Below are positions 5,248 to 5,623 of a DNA stretch of 5,623 bases, in pieces. Location: contig CAZFYZ010000185.1 in NCBI GenBank assembly GCA_964523735.1, forward strand, positions 1 through 5,623, in the 5' to 3' direction. The notes beneath the pieces were generated by a model. The model was given only the letters and a program-made list of their open reading frames with translations. It was not told the origin of the DNA and searched no databases. The DNA comes from CAZFYZ01 sp964523735 (GTDB lineage Bacteria > Armatimonadota > UBA5829). A program made the translations under genes and the position numbers. Numbering within the stretch: the first letter of the stretch is position 1; each line of letters begins with the position of its first letter.

Positions 5248-5441
5248 CTCACAGCCTCCCTCGAGCACCGGTAGTTGTGGAAGTAAACCGTGACGCCGTT
5301 GACCTCGCGCCTGGACTCCTCGCCCGGGAAGATCAGCCGCCCGCAATCGCGGCAGATGTGGCGCGTGAGTTGGGTCCGATAGTCCGCCTTGGTGGCCTTG
5401 CGGTGCAGCCAGCGGAAGAAGTTGAAGAGGAGCTCGTTCAT
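5238..5441 (-). CDS. Small treble-clef/LIM-like zinc protein (67 aa)
   Basis: The first 20 residues form an amphipathic, basic helix (MNELLFNFFRWLHRKATK). The rest has a zinc-finger-like pattern: Cys30-x2-Cys33-G at the knuckle, a GEESRREVNGVTVYFHN hairpin, then His55-x3-Cys59, so C-x2-C-x21-H-x3-C. This is the spacing of a treble-clef or half-LIM finger and suggests binding to nucleic acid or a protein partner. The start at 5441 is strongly favoured because ATG and the upstream stop share ATGA, a 4-base overlap. Longer in-frame starts to the right would overlap the membrane-protein gene completely. A weak GGGG (5450-5453) is the only ribosome site, consistent with coupled translation. Function is unknown. 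Confidence 0.72.
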   Translation of the reverse strand: MNELLFNFFRWLHRKATKADYRTQLTRHICRDCGRLIFPGEESRREVNGVTVYFHNYRCSREAVRCR

Positions 5442-5623
5442 TTCCGCACCCCGTAGCTGTTCCGCCAGCAGCTCGGCGGGTTGTCTTGCAGGTTCGAGGG
5501 CGGACGCATCCATCGAGCGGATCGTCGCGGCCGCCGGCAGTGCTTGACCAGCCGCACAGCGAACCATCCGAAGCAGATCGCGGCCATCGTATAAGCCGCG
5601 CCTGCCGCCACCCACAATAGAAT
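5438..5623 (-). CDS. Small single-pass membrane protein, 5' end outside window (61 aa seen)
   Basis: This frame is open from the right edge of the window to TGA at 5440-5438, giving 61 residues without a definite start. Residues 1-23 are hydrophobic (ILLWVAAGAA...WFAV) and form one likely transmembrane helix. A strongly basic segment follows (24-40, RLVKHCRRPRRSARWMR), so the positive-inside rule places the C-terminus in the cytoplasm. The tail is Pro/Asn-rich. The stop codon shares ATGA with the start of the next gene, which supports the frame independently. Many phages carry small one-helix proteins like this, some holin-related or membrane-anchoring, but nothing here allows a choice. The true start is probably at or just beyond base 5623, although an internal ATG at residue 13 exists. 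Confidence 0.6.
   Translation of the reverse strand: MLLWVAAGAAYTMAAICFGWFAVRLVKHCRRPRRSARWMRPPSNLQDNPPSCWRNSYGVRK

Noticed and set aside
4888..5346. Longer 152-residue version of the 119-residue protein
   Set aside because: The added 33 residues are the out-of-frame reading of the zinc-protein gene; GGGAGG at 5255-5260 fits ATG 5247.
5238..5615. Longer 125-residue version of the 67-residue zinc protein
   Set aside because: It would fully overlap the membrane-protein frame; the ATGA overlap at 5441 is a far better start.

Overview
The window reads as part of a phage or prophage genome from an unidentified high-GC bacterium. The grounds are ten short, tightly packed genes that are all on the minus strand, strong GGAGG-type Shine-Dalgarno sites, frequent start/stop overlaps, mostly unrecognised small proteins, and one protein resembling the phiC31 gp3-like recombination directionality factor (RDF) family. 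No integrase, capsid, terminase, polymerase, tRNA or host housekeeping gene is present, so neither host nor phage type can be fixed. A run of ten Ns at 488-497 shows this is a draft scaffold, probably metagenomic.

In transcription order (right to left) the layout is as follows. At 5623-5438 lies the 3' part of a small membrane protein that enters from outside the window. Then come a 67-residue treble-clef-like zinc protein (5441-5238), an unrecognised 119-residue Cys-containing protein (5247-4888), a 163-residue coiled-coil protein (4927-4436), a 65-residue helical protein (4436-4239), a SWIM zinc-finger protein (GTG start, 4255-3878) and the RDF-like protein (3867-2689). The first six are joined by overlaps, and only 10 bases separate the SWIM gene from the RDF-like gene, so these seven genes are almost certainly one operon.

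A 93-base intergenic gap with a perfect 10-bp hairpin (2626-2657) follows. After it come a large acidic multidomain protein of 567 residues (2595-892), a 97-base gap, a basic 89-residue protein (793-524), a G-quadruplex-like tract beside the assembly gap, a truncated winged-helix-like protein (487-236) and a 62-residue Cys-rich protein (255-67). A 15-base palindrome and a Shine-Dalgarno at the left edge announce another gene beyond the window.

What the genes do together is only partly readable. RDF-like and SWIM proteins point to DNA recombination or replication rather than virion structure. Small putative zinc-binding proteins recur: six of ten genes have clustered Cys/His. The strongest candidates for something undescribed are the SWIM/RDF-like pair, the 567-residue protein with an apparent internal duplication around a Cys box, and the non-coding structures at 2626-2657, 503-520 and 51-65. 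Long open frames on the plus strand are antisense shadows caused by high GC and are not annotated.
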